This document shows, one piece after another, positions 18,190 to 25,407 of a stretch of DNA of 64,000 nucleotides (the stretch's first letter is position 1; each line of letters opens with the position of its first letter). The notes under the pieces were generated by a model. That model ran no database searches. It was not told the origin of the DNA and saw only the letters and a list, made by a program, of their open reading frames with translations. Origin of the DNA: an uncultured Alistipes sp. (GTDB taxonomy: Bacteria > Bacteroidota > Bacteroidia > Bacteroidales > Rikenellaceae); the NCBI GenBank assembly GCA_938014215.1, contig CALLRW010000024.1, positions 54,270-118,269 on the forward strand. The letters run 5' to 3'. The translations under genes were made by a program, and so were the position numbers.

Positions 18190-18218
18190 AAAACGGACGG
18201 AAAATTTCCGTCCGTTTT
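18190..18218. terminator. 14-bp stem bidirectional terminator
   Basis: AAAACGGACGGAAA, one base, then its exact complement ending in TTTT and continuing TGTTTT. It separates galM from the convergent membrane-protein gene. Confidence 0.9.
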
Positions 18219-18222
18219 TGTT

Positions 18223-18612
18223 TTATCCGGCCAGGATCCCGATTCCGATCAGGAGCGCCACCACAAGAAAAAGCAGCCACTGACGCAATCGCCGGTAATG
18301 ATACGCCGACGACCTTTCGACGGCCAGAGAGAGAAGCCATCCGGCCGTCCATCCGCCATAGGTCAATCCGAGAAACAGCTCCAGAGTCCGGGAACGAGGC
18401 AACAACCCGCTCCCCGCCGCCAGGAGGAATCCTGCCGCCAGCAACAGATCGGCACCGATCATCTGCATGCCGCAGCGCCCCATCAGCCAAGCATCATACG
18501 CCCGTCCGCTCCGATCGGGCCGTGCGGCGGAATAGAGCCGATTTCCCGCAAAGGAATGCACGAAAAAAGCAATGAGGAGCAAAACTCCTGCTGCAAAAAA
18601 CCATCCGTTCAT
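18223..18612 (-). CDS. Small four-helix integral membrane protein
   Basis: 129 residues with four hydrophobic segments: GWFFAAGVLLLIAFFVHSF, MQMIGADLLLAAGFLLAAG, LELFLGLTYGGWTAGWLL and WLLFLVVALLIGIGILAG. There is no enzymatic motif I can name. It starts 5 bp after the SDR stop and is almost certainly co-transcribed. The ATG at 18612 gives a hydrophobic segment at once, consistent with an inner-membrane protein. Function unknown. Confidence 0.75.
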   Translation of the reverse strand: MNGWFFAAGVLLLIAFFVHSFAGNRLYSAARPDRSGRAYDAWLMGRCGMQMIGADLLLAAGFLLAAGSGLLPRSRTLELFLGLTYGGWTAGWLLSLAVERSSAYHYRRLRQWLLFLVVALLIGIGILAG

Positions 18613-18617
18613 ATCGT

Positions 18618-19334
18618 CTACAACCTAAGATACAACGACTCGGGCAGCCAGCGCAGGAGCCAGGCCACCAGCCGCCAGCGACGGGTGACAACCGCAATCC
18701 GGCGTCCCCGAAACACGGCCCGCAATGTCTGATCCACGACCCGATCGACGGGCATCACCCAAAAGAGCCCCTCGCCCTTGGCCATCGCCGTATCGACCAG
18801 TCCCGGGCGGATCTCCGTCACGCGGACTCCCGAAGCGGACTTCACGGCCCGTTGTCGCAACCCCTCGGCATAGTTGATCTGATAGGCTTTCGAAGCGTTG
18901 TAGGCCGGAGCCGCGCAGCTGCCACGCAATCCGCCCACCGACGTAACGAGCACCAAACGGCCTCCGCCGCAACTCTCAAACCGACGATAGGCCCAGTCGA
19001 CCACGGCCGTCCAGCCGTGCACGTTGGTCTCGATGGCCGGCTCCTCGAGGGCAAAATCCAGCGACGGATTCAGTTCGCCCGCTCCGGAGCATACCACACA
19101 GAGATCCATGCCGCCCATTCGTCCGACGAGTTCCGACAGCGCCTCCAGACACGCCGCCGGATGCGTGACATCGGCCACGACATACAAGATATTTGCGGGA
19201 GCATTCTCCGCCAGTTTGCGAAGCAACGCCTCGCGACGCCCGACAGCCCCCACCCGCCATCCGGCAGCAGCGAGCCGCTCGGCAAGGCCCCGCCCGATCC
19301 CGGACGTAGCCCCGATAATGACAGCCTGTTTCAT
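18618..19334 (-). CDS. Short-chain dehydrogenase/reductase
   Basis: 238 residues. It has the Rossmann motif GATSGIGRGLA right at the N-terminus and the catalytic Ser-Tyr-Lys triad of classical SDRs: LVTSVGG, then YNASKAYQINYAEGL. The C-terminal part is basic and hydrophobic (WRLVAWLLRWLPESLY), suggesting membrane association. The substrate is unknown. Because the cofactor motif begins at residue 7, the start codon is well fixed, yet the -7 box TATCTTTG ends only 5 nt before it, suggesting a leaderless message. Confidence 0.88.
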   Translation of the reverse strand: MKQAVIIGATSGIGRGLAERLAAAGWRVGAVGRREALLRKLAENAPANILYVVADVTHPAACLEALSELVGRMGGMDLCVVCSGAGELNPSLDFALEEPAIETNVHGWTAVVDWAYRRFESCGGGRLVLVTSVGGLRGSCAAPAYNASKAYQINYAEGLRQRAVKSASGVRVTEIRPGLVDTAMAKGEGLFWVMPVDRVVDQTLRAVFRGRRIAVVTRRWRLVAWLLRWLPESLYLRL

Positions 19335-19339
19335 GCCGA

Positions 19340-19347
19340 CAAAGATA
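19340..19347 (-). promoter_or_regulatory. -7 box TATCTTTG abutting the SDR start codon
   Basis: Exact TAnnTTTG on the minus strand, only 5 nt from the ATG at 19334, so transcription would start at or within a base or two of the ATG. Confidence 0.6.
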
Positions 19348-19396
19348 AAGGAGACCGCCGGGACAGGCGTTGATCGGAATCAAGAAATGCGGACGG

Positions 19397-19957
19397 TCAG
19401 CGGATACGGCGGCGGATACGGCTCAATGTCTCGGGCCGCACGCGCAGATAGGAGGCCAGCTCCTTGAGTGAAACAAGATTCAACAGATCGGGACAGCGTC
19501 GCAGCAGGGTTTCGTAACGCTCCTGCGGCGTGGAGACATAGCACTGCAACAACCGTTCGTAGACCTCGGCCGACAGATGTTCGGCCAGCCGGCGTCCGAG
19601 CCGTTCGTGAGCCGCATCCGCCGCGTAAAAGGCGTCCAGGCGTCCGTAGTCGAGACACGACACGCTGCTCCGGCACATCGCCTCGATTCCGACCCACGAC
19701 CGCAGGCCGTTGCTCATCGAGATATAGTCGCCGACGAACTCCCCCGAAAAGGCATACCCCACCACCGAAGCGTTTCCCTCCGCCGTCAGATGCACGTAGC
19801 GGAAGGCGCCGCCCGTGACCAGTCCGCAACAGGGGTTGCGCTCGTCCTGCCGGGCAAAAGCCTCCCCGGGAAGATAGATCCGGCTGTGCCCCTCCGTCCG
19901 GAAGAGTTCGGCCAGCGGAGCAAACTCCGCAGCCGTTATGTAGCGATTGAAGTCCAT
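19397..19957 (-). CDS. Crp/Fnr-family transcriptional regulator
   Basis: 186 residues from MDFNRYITAAEF. An upstream in-frame ATG at 20014 adds a basic, non-conserved stretch and crosses the likely promoter region. The cyclic-nucleotide-binding-like beta-roll covers about residues 20-110 (IYLPGEAFARQDERNPCCGLVTGGAFRYVHL). A dimer helix and a C-terminal helix-turn-helix follow (VSLKELASYLRVRPETLSRIRRRIR). The usual RxS phosphate-binding pair of true cAMP binders is not obvious, so the ligand is unknown. It is divergent from the lipoprotein at 20033. Confidence 0.88.
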   Translation of the reverse strand: MDFNRYITAAEFAPLAELFRTEGHSRIYLPGEAFARQDERNPCCGLVTGGAFRYVHLTAEGNASVVGYAFSGEFVGDYISMSNGLRSWVGIEAMCRSSVSCLDYGRLDAFYAADAAHERLGRRLAEHLSAEVYERLLQCYVSTPQERYETLLRRCPDLLNLVSLKELASYLRVRPETLSRIRRRIR

Positions 19958-20032
19958 CGGCCGGCAAGATACGATTTTTTTGGCACACGGATTGCTCCTC
20001 TGGCGGTAAATCAAACCTTAATCGGAACGAAC

Positions 20033-20641
20033 ATGAAAAAATTTCTTCTCTGTCTGCCCCTGCTGGCCCTGCTCGCCGCAGGATTTACGGGCTGCTCCCA
20101 GCAGCGCCAATGGAACCACGATCAGCGCAAGGCCATGCGTGAAGCCCTGCGTTCGTACCGCCAGATGGTCTACCTCGACGATCTGACGGATGCCGAGTTC
20201 GGCCTCTTCTCCGACCAGGTGGCCGGCACGCTCGAAAACGAATACCCCGTCTACGTGGAGTTCATACAGATGGAGGGCGTTGACGATACGGTCGACATGG
20301 TCGTCGTCACGCAGATCGTCGACGAACTCAACGCCGATGCCCGCAACATGCGCCATATCTTCCCCTACAACGTTCTCGTGGCGCAGGGCGTCCTCCCCGA
20401 GGGGCTCGACCACGACCAGCTGAAGGCCTTCTACAACTGCTTCGCCTCGAAGGTCAACGCCGCCTACTCGACGATGGATCAGTTCTTCAACGCCATTCTG
20501 GCCGACACGACCGACCTCTCGCAGATCAGCCAGATGGAGAGCCAGTGCGCCAACGACCTCTTCAACTGGGAGGTGACCGAGATCGACATCACCGAGACCG
20601 TCACCCCGGCTCCGCAGAATACGACCGCTTCCAACCAGTAA
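20033..20641 (+). CDS. Lipoprotein of unknown function
   Basis: 202 residues. MKKFLLCLPLLALLAAGFTGCSQQ is a lipoprotein signal (lipobox FTGC). The mature part is mainly helical and acidic (REALRSYRQMVYLDDLTDAEFGLFSDQVAGTL split by short turns). Its tail is Thr/Pro-rich. I do not recognise the family. It stands alone between divergent Crp/Fnr and a terminator facing uxuA. Confidence 0.75.
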   Translation: MKKFLLCLPLLALLAAGFTGCSQQRQWNHDQRKAMREALRSYRQMVYLDDLTDAEFGLFSDQVAGTLENEYPVYVEFIQMEGVDDTVDMVVVTQIVDELNADARNMRHIFPYNVLVAQGVLPEGLDHDQLKAFYNCFASKVNAAYSTMDQFFNAILADTTDLSQISQMESQCANDLFNWEVTEIDITETVTPAPQNTTASNQ

Positions 20642-20662
20642 AAAGTCCCTTCCATAAGCGGC

Positions 20663-20692
20663 GAGGGTCTCCCGGACATCCGGGAGACCCTC
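20663..20692. terminator. 13-bp perfect-stem terminator
   Basis: GAGGGTCTCCCGG, loop ACAT, exact complement, then GTTTTCGTT. Located between the lipoprotein and convergent uxuA. Confidence 0.85.
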
Positions 20693-20719
20693 GTTTTCGT
20701 TCATAACGGCCGTCTGTCG

Positions 20720-21907
20720 CTACTTGTCGGCGAAGAGCGACCGGGCGATGCCCATCTCCAGACCGCGCAGCTCGGCCAGACCACGCAGACGTCCCAGACA
20801 CGAATAGCCGGGATTGGTCCGCTTGTGGAGGTCGTCGATCATCTGGTGGCCGTGGTCCGGACGCATCGGGATCGAGATCCGGCGGCGCTGTTCGACTTCG
20901 AGCAGGGCCTTCATCACCTCGTACATCGGCACGTCGCCCTCGAGGTGGTTCGCCTCATAGAAGTTGCCCTCGGCATCGCGCTGTGTCGAGCGCAGATGGA
21001 CGAAGTTCACGCGGTCGCCCCAGCGGCGCATCATCCCCGGCAGGTCGTTCTGCGGCGAGACGCCCAGCGAACCCGTGCAGAGGCAGAGTCCATTCGAGGC
21101 ATTGGGCACCGCCTCGACCAACTTGCGAAAATCCTCCTCCGTCGAGAGGATGCGCGGCAGACCGAGGATCGGGAACGGGGGATCGTCCGGATGGATGGCC
21201 AGCACCGCCCCCACCTCGTCGGCAACGGGGGTCACCTCGCGCAGGAAGGCGATCAGATTCTCACGCAGCGTCTCGGCCGTCACCCCCTTGTAACGATCCA
21301 GCTCCTTCTGGAACTGCTCGAGGGTGAAGCTCTCCTCCGAGCCGGGGAGTCCGGCGATCATGTTGCGCGTGATGAGCTCGATCTCGGCGGCATCCATCCG
21401 CTCGAAACGGGCCCGTGCTGCGGCACGCTCCTCGGGGGTATAGTCCCGTTCGGCCCCGGGCCGCTTCAGGATGAAGAGGTCGAAGGCCACGTAGGCCGCC
21501 CGCTCGAAGCGCAGGGCCCGCGATCCGTCGGGGAGTTCGTAGGCCAGATTCGTGCGCGTCCAGTCCAGAACGGGCATGAAGTTGTACGTAATGACGCGGA
21601 TGCCGCACGTAGCCAGGTTGCGGATCGACTGCTTGTAGTTTTCGATGTAGGGCTGGAAGTTGCCCGTGCGGGTCTTGATGTGTTCGTGGACCGGGATGCT
21701 CTCCACCACGGACCACACCAGGCCGGCATCGGCCACCAGCTGCTGCCGGCGACGGATCTCCTCAACGGGCCATACCTCGCCGTTGGGGATGTGGTGCAGG
21801 GCGGTGACGATATCGGTGGCTCCGGCCTGGCGGATATCGGCCAGGCTGACGGGATCATTCGGCCCGTACCAGCGCCACGACTGTTTGCAAAGATACATGA
21901 TTTTCAA
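20720..21907 (-). CDS. uxuA: Mannonate dehydratase
   Basis: 395 residues, the normal family length. It dehydrates D-mannonate to 2-keto-3-deoxygluconate in hexuronate (glucuronate) catabolism. It is a TIM barrel; RWYGPNDPVSLADIRQAGATDIVTALHHIPNG at the N-terminus, LAIHPDDPPFPILGLPRI with the metal His, LCLCTGSLGVSPQNDL and MRPDHGHQMIDD near the C-terminus (metal ligands) are diagnostic UxuA motifs. It is the last gene of the LacI-regulated operon, 78 bp after the SDR. Downstream enzymes (KDG kinase and aldolase) are not in the window. Confidence 0.97.
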   Translation of the reverse strand: MKIMYLCKQSWRWYGPNDPVSLADIRQAGATDIVTALHHIPNGEVWPVEEIRRRQQLVADAGLVWSVVESIPVHEHIKTRTGNFQPYIENYKQSIRNLATCGIRVITYNFMPVLDWTRTNLAYELPDGSRALRFERAAYVAFDLFILKRPGAERDYTPEERAAARARFERMDAAEIELITRNMIAGLPGSEESFTLEQFQKELDRYKGVTAETLRENLIAFLREVTPVADEVGAVLAIHPDDPPFPILGLPRILSTEEDFRKLVEAVPNASNGLCLCTGSLGVSPQNDLPGMMRRWGDRVNFVHLRSTQRDAEGNFYEANHLEGDVPMYEVMKALLEVEQRRRISIPMRPDHGHQMIDDLHKRTNPGYSCLGRLRGLAELRGLEMGIARSLFADK

Positions 21908-21985
21908 TTTTTTTTGCGGGGAGGGTCACCGACCGCGGCGCCGTACCGGCACCGTCCGCAGGGCCCCTCCGCGCGATGAAACCCA

Positions 21986-22798
21986 TCAGATCGAGAAGGC
22001 GTCGAAACCGCCGTCGACAACGGCCAGCGCCCCCGTCACGAACGACGAGGCGTCGCTGATCAGGTAGTGGATCGTACCCAGCAGCTCCTCGGGTTCGGCG
22101 AAACGGCCGGCCGGCGTGTGGGCGATGATCGTGCGGGCACGGTCGGTATAGGAACCGTCGGGGTTGGTCAGCAGCGTGCGGTTCTGGTTCGTCAGCAGGA
22201 AGCCCGGGACGATGGCGTTCACCCGCATCTCGGGGCTGAACTTCATGGCCAGTTCGGCCGCCATGTACTTCGTGTAGTTGGCGATGGCGGCCTTGGCAGC
22301 GCCGTAGCCCACCACGCGGGTCAGCGGACGAAGGGCCGACTCCGAACAGAAGTTGACGATCACACCCTTCTTGCGGGCCGTCATCGCCTCGCCGAAGACC
22401 GTCGTCGGCAGCACCGTGCCGAAGAGGTTCAGATCGACCACCTTCCGGAAGGCATCCACCTGAAGGTCGAGGAACGACTTGTCGGGGGCGATCGTCGCCC
22501 CGCCCATGTTGCCGCCGGCGGCGTTCAGCAGCACGTCGATGTGGTCATAGGCCTTGAGAATGGCCTCGCGATTGGCCTCGAGGGCCTCGCGCTTCAGCAC
22601 GTCGGTCATCAGGAAGAGCGCTTCGCCACCCTTGGCGCGGATCGAACCGACGAGCTCCTCGCCGGCCTTCTCGTCGCGGTCCAGCACCACGACCTTGGCC
22701 CCCTGTTCAGCCAGATAGCTGCAGATCGAGCGTCCCAGAATGCCGGCGCCGCCCGTCACGACGACGACGCGGTCGCGAATGTCAAACAGATTTTTCAT
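21986..22798 (-). CDS. SDR-type D-mannonate oxidoreductase (fructuronate reductase, YjmF/UxuB-like)
   Basis: 270 residues. It has a classical SDR fold: TGGAGILGRSICSYLAEQGA binds the cofactor, NAAGGN follows, and FCSESALRPLTRVVGYGAAKAAI holds the Ser, Tyr and Lys catalytic residues; ALAVVDGGFDAFSI is the C-terminal signature. It shares the layout of the B. subtilis-type UxuB, which reduces fructuronate to mannonate and is unrelated to the E. coli UxuB. This role is supported by its position between a LacI regulator (7-bp gap) and uxuA, the next step. Confidence 0.87.
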   Translation of the reverse strand: MKNLFDIRDRVVVVTGGAGILGRSICSYLAEQGAKVVVLDRDEKAGEELVGSIRAKGGEALFLMTDVLKREALEANREAILKAYDHIDVLLNAAGGNMGGATIAPDKSFLDLQVDAFRKVVDLNLFGTVLPTTVFGEAMTARKKGVIVNFCSESALRPLTRVVGYGAAKAAIANYTKYMAAELAMKFSPEMRVNAIVPGFLLTNQNRTLLTNPDGSYTDRARTIIAHTPAGRFAEPEELLGTIHYLISDASSFVTGALAVVDGGFDAFSI

Positions 22799-22805
22799 AG
22801 CAGGT

Positions 22806-23900
22806 TCAAATAATATTGTTGGTATAATACGTCAGATTCTCCTTCAGCAGAATATCGATCGGCAGGTTGTTGACCGATTCGGGACGGCGCCCCTCGACCA
22901 GCCAGCCGCACAGCGACATCACACCGCGATAGCCCTGCACCTCGGGGCGCTGGGCCACGAGAGCCGTCACAACCCCTTCGGCCAGCATGCGGCGGTTGCG
23001 CGCAATCACGTCGTAGCCCACCAGCCGCACCCGCCGTTGCGGACGTGCGGCGAGGTAGCCCGCCAGGATGTAGCAGGTCGAATTGAAGGTCACGGCGCCG
23101 CCGATCGACAGATGGCGGGCAAAGAGTTCGTCGAGCCGGCGGGCATTGCCGGCCTCGTCGTCGAGACGCAGCTCAACGTCGTGCAACGTTCCCCGGAAGT
23201 CGTGTCGGGCAAGGTAATCCCGGAATCCGCGCTCGCGTTCGCGACACTGGTTCGAACCCCCTTCGCCGCGGTGGCGAATCTTCCCGACAACGAGGTCGGC
23301 CTGCGGATCGAGCCGTTCGCAAAGCAGCCGCGCGGCCACCACCCCGGCATCGAACGACGAGGTGCCGAAATAGGCGAGCCGGTTGCACGCCGCGAGGTCC
23401 GAATCGACGAAGACGTAGGGAATCCCCCGTGCATCGAGCTCGCGGGTGAAGGGGAGAACACGCTCGGCGAAGAGCGTCGGGATGACCAGCGCATCGAACG
23501 TCTCGTCGTGCAAGCGGCTGATCAAGACGTCGAACGAGGCACGGTCATACTGGTCGAAGTCGTAGCGCCGCACCGTAACGTTGAAGCGCCGGGCCTCGAC
23601 CTCGGCCCGGGCGATGCCGGCATCGAAATCGGCCCAATACTCCCCGGCGGCGAAGTGCGGCGTCACCACCGCCACGACGTAGCGACGGCCCGAGGCCAGC
23701 GAACGGGCGATCAGATTGGGACGGTAGTTGACCTGTTCGAGTACGGCGTTGATCCGTGCGAGATTTTCGGCCGAGACCTTGCCCCGGTTGTGGATCACGC
23801 GGTCGACCGTTGCCGTCGAGACCCCCGCCATGCGGGCGATATCGACGATGCGGATGGACATCGCCTGCTCTTCCGGCGTTTCGTGCGTATCGTGCTGCAT
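22806..23900 (-). CDS. LacI-family transcriptional regulator of hexuronate genes
   Basis: 364 residues from MQHDTHETPEEQAMSIRIVD. The DNA-binding domain is clear (RIVDIARMAGVSTATVDRVI, hinge EQVNYRPNLIARSLASGRR). It is followed by a periplasmic-binding-protein-like ligand domain to the C-terminus. An alternative start is Met14 (23861). The open frame continues about 400 nt further upstream, but that part is translated repeat DNA and crosses the promoter. It heads the operon with the UxuB-like SDR and uxuA. A 36-bp palindrome sits over its -33 region, so autorepression, relieved by a hexuronate intermediate, is likely. Confidence 0.92.
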   Translation of the reverse strand: MQHDTHETPEEQAMSIRIVDIARMAGVSTATVDRVIHNRGKVSAENLARINAVLEQVNYRPNLIARSLASGRRYVVAVVTPHFAAGEYWADFDAGIARAEVEARRFNVTVRRYDFDQYDRASFDVLISRLHDETFDALVIPTLFAERVLPFTRELDARGIPYVFVDSDLAACNRLAYFGTSSFDAGVVAARLLCERLDPQADLVVGKIRHRGEGGSNQCRERERGFRDYLARHDFRGTLHDVELRLDDEAGNARRLDELFARHLSIGGAVTFNSTCYILAGYLAARPQRRVRLVGYDVIARNRRMLAEGVVTALVAQRPEVQGYRGVMSLCGWLVEGRRPESVNNLPIDILLKENLTYYTNNII

Positions 23901-23927
23901 CTTTTCCCGATTTTCGAATAGCTGACG

Positions 23928-23958
23928 CAAAGGTAGGTAGTTTTTTCCAAAATCGCAA
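23928..23958 (-). promoter_or_regulatory. Promoter of the lacI-uxuB-uxuA operon
   Basis: -7 box TACCTTTG at 23935-23928 and TTG at 23958-23956, spaced by 20 nt, as in Bacteroidetes promoters. The ATG follows 28 nt downstream. Confidence 0.75.
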
Positions 23959-23984
23959 GTGTGTGCGCACACACTTGCGATTTT
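23949..23984. promoter_or_regulatory. 36-bp perfect palindrome, candidate LacI-type operator
   Basis: AAAATCGCAAGTGTGTGC followed immediately by its exact reverse complement. It covers the -33 element of the promoter of the adjacent LacI-family regulator gene, as expected for an operator through which the regulator represses its own operon. The central TGTGTGCGCACACA core fits LacI-family half-site symmetry. Confidence 0.8.
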
Positions 23985-23989
23985 CCGAT

Positions 23990-24018
23990 AAAAAAAGATC
24001 CGACCCGAAGGTCGGATC
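23990..24018 (-). terminator. UUCG-tetraloop intrinsic terminator ending the 29.6-24.4 kb operon
   Basis: Read on the minus strand: GATCCGACC, loop TTCG, GGTCGGATC, then seven Ts. It lies just upstream of the lacI promoter and would stop readthrough from the lipid-kinase operon. Confidence 0.88.
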
Positions 24019-24120
24019 CTGTTTTGGACAGCAATAAAATAGGGAGAGGGCCCTGTAACCTCATGCTGTCGGGAATGGTTCGCACATGCAGCCTCCGGGC
24101 CCTCAGTTCCACAGCACACG

Positions 24121-24430
24121 ACTCCGCGGCTTCCGGCTTCCCCAGCTCCGCGGCCCGGCCACCCTGATTCCCCGACTCCCGGCTTCTCGGTTACCTGGCT
24201 TCCCGGTCCCTGGTTCCACGGCTTCCGGCTCCGCGGCCCAGCCACCTTGACTCCTCGGTTCCTGGCTTCTCGGTTACCTGGCTTCCCGGTCCCTGGTTCC
24301 ACGGCTTCCGGCTCCGCGGCCCAGCCACCTTGATTCCTCGGCTCCGGCTTCTCGGGTACCTGGTCCCCCGGTTCTCCAGACCCCTGACTACCCGGCTCCT
24401 GGTTCCTCGGCCCCAGACTTTTCTCCCCCC
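24121..24430. repeat. Intergenic degenerate tandem repeat, 82-83 bp unit
   Basis: Two nearly identical units start at 24181 and 24264, with a partial third at 24346 and a diverged copy before 24181. Within units, a shorter GGCTTCCCGGTCCCTGG-like motif recurs. The plus strand is C/T-rich, so the transcript leaving the lipid kinase gene (minus) is purine-rich. The array lies between that gene's stop and its terminator at 23990-24018. No CRISPR-like spacing. An open frame through it is not a gene. Confidence 0.85.
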
Positions 24431-24434
24431 CCGG

Positions 24435-25400
24435 CTATGCCGGACGTTTCAGCCCCGGGAAGTCGGGCGACACCACGATGCGAATCGCCCGGTGAAGAAT
24501 CGAGAACTCCAGCGGCGTATGGCCCAGCGGTTCGCCGTCGATCTCCACCGAGACCTCGGGCGACGACTCGATCCGGATCCGGCTGCCCCGTTCCTGAAGG
24601 ATGTGGCGGATGCGGTAGATGCCGCCGTTGAAGAGGTAGTGGAAACGAAACAGCAGGTGCCAGAAGTGGACCGGACGGATCAGCGAAAGATCCAGAATCC
24701 CGTCGTCGGCGATGGCCGCCGGCAGGGGCTGCATGCCGCCGCCGTTGAACTTGCAGATGCCCACGGCCGCCGACAGCAGCAGGTTGTTGTAGACCAGCCG
24801 GTCGTCGACCCACACCTTGATACCCGTCGACTTGTAGCGGAAGAAGTTCTTCACCACGCACCACGTATAGCGCCAGCGGCTCTTGTGGCCCTTTTTCTTC
24901 AGGTGCGAGAGCTTGCGCACGACATGGGCGTCGAACCCCACGCCCGCCACATTGGCCATGTAGCGGCTCTGGCGGTAGTGAGCCTCCTCGTAGGAGACCA
25001 CCCCGACATCCTGCAGGAACGAACAACCGGCACTGATCGCCTTCACGGCATCCTGATAGCGGCTCGAGATGCCGAACGTCCGCACCCAGTCGTTGCCCGT
25101 ACCGACGGCCACCACGGCCAGCAGCACCTCGTCGGGACGCACCGTCTGCTGGATGAAGAGGCCGTTGACCACCTCGTGCAGCGTGCCGTCGCCGCCGACG
25201 ACGATAATCCGCCGGTATCCCTCGCGTACGGCCGTGACGGTCAGCTCCGTGGCGTGGAACTTGTGCTCCGTGAAGACCGGTTCGCAGAGGATGTGCGCAT
25301 CGCGCAGAAGTTTCGAGATCCGCGGAAAGTGATCGAGCCCGCGGCCGCCGCCGGCCACGGGATTCACGATCACAAACCATTTGTCGGCATGTTCTGTCAC
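24435..25400 (-). CDS. Diacylglycerol kinase-family lipid kinase
   Basis: 321 residues. It is a DAGK catalytic domain, which would phosphorylate diacylglycerol or a related lipid with ATP at the membrane. FVIVNPVAGGGRG is the N-terminal signature. VVGGDGTLHEVVNGL is the nucleotide-binding GGDGT motif, and VAVGTGNDWVRTFG the second conserved loop. YegS, DgkB and sphingosine kinases share this fold, so the substrate is inferred. It is the last gene of a tightly packed five-gene operon, 7 bp after pepD, and is followed by a long purine-rich 3' region. Confidence 0.92.
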   Translation of the reverse strand: MTEHADKWFVIVNPVAGGGRGLDHFPRISKLLRDAHILCEPVFTEHKFHATELTVTAVREGYRRIIVVGGDGTLHEVVNGLFIQQTVRPDEVLLAVVAVGTGNDWVRTFGISSRYQDAVKAISAGCSFLQDVGVVSYEEAHYRQSRYMANVAGVGFDAHVVRKLSHLKKKGHKSRWRYTWCVVKNFFRYKSTGIKVWVDDRLVYNNLLLSAAVGICKFNGGGMQPLPAAIADDGILDLSLIRPVHFWHLLFRFHYLFNGGIYRIRHILQERGSRIRIESSPEVSVEIDGEPLGHTPLEFSILHRAIRIVVSPDFPGLKRPA

Positions 25401-25407
25401 CTTGACG

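Noticed and set aside
23901..24302. N-terminal extension of the LacI-family protein by 134 residues
   Set aside because: It is translated repeat DNA that runs through the terminator, the palindrome and the promoter. The LacI helix-turn-helix normally begins within about 15 residues of the start.
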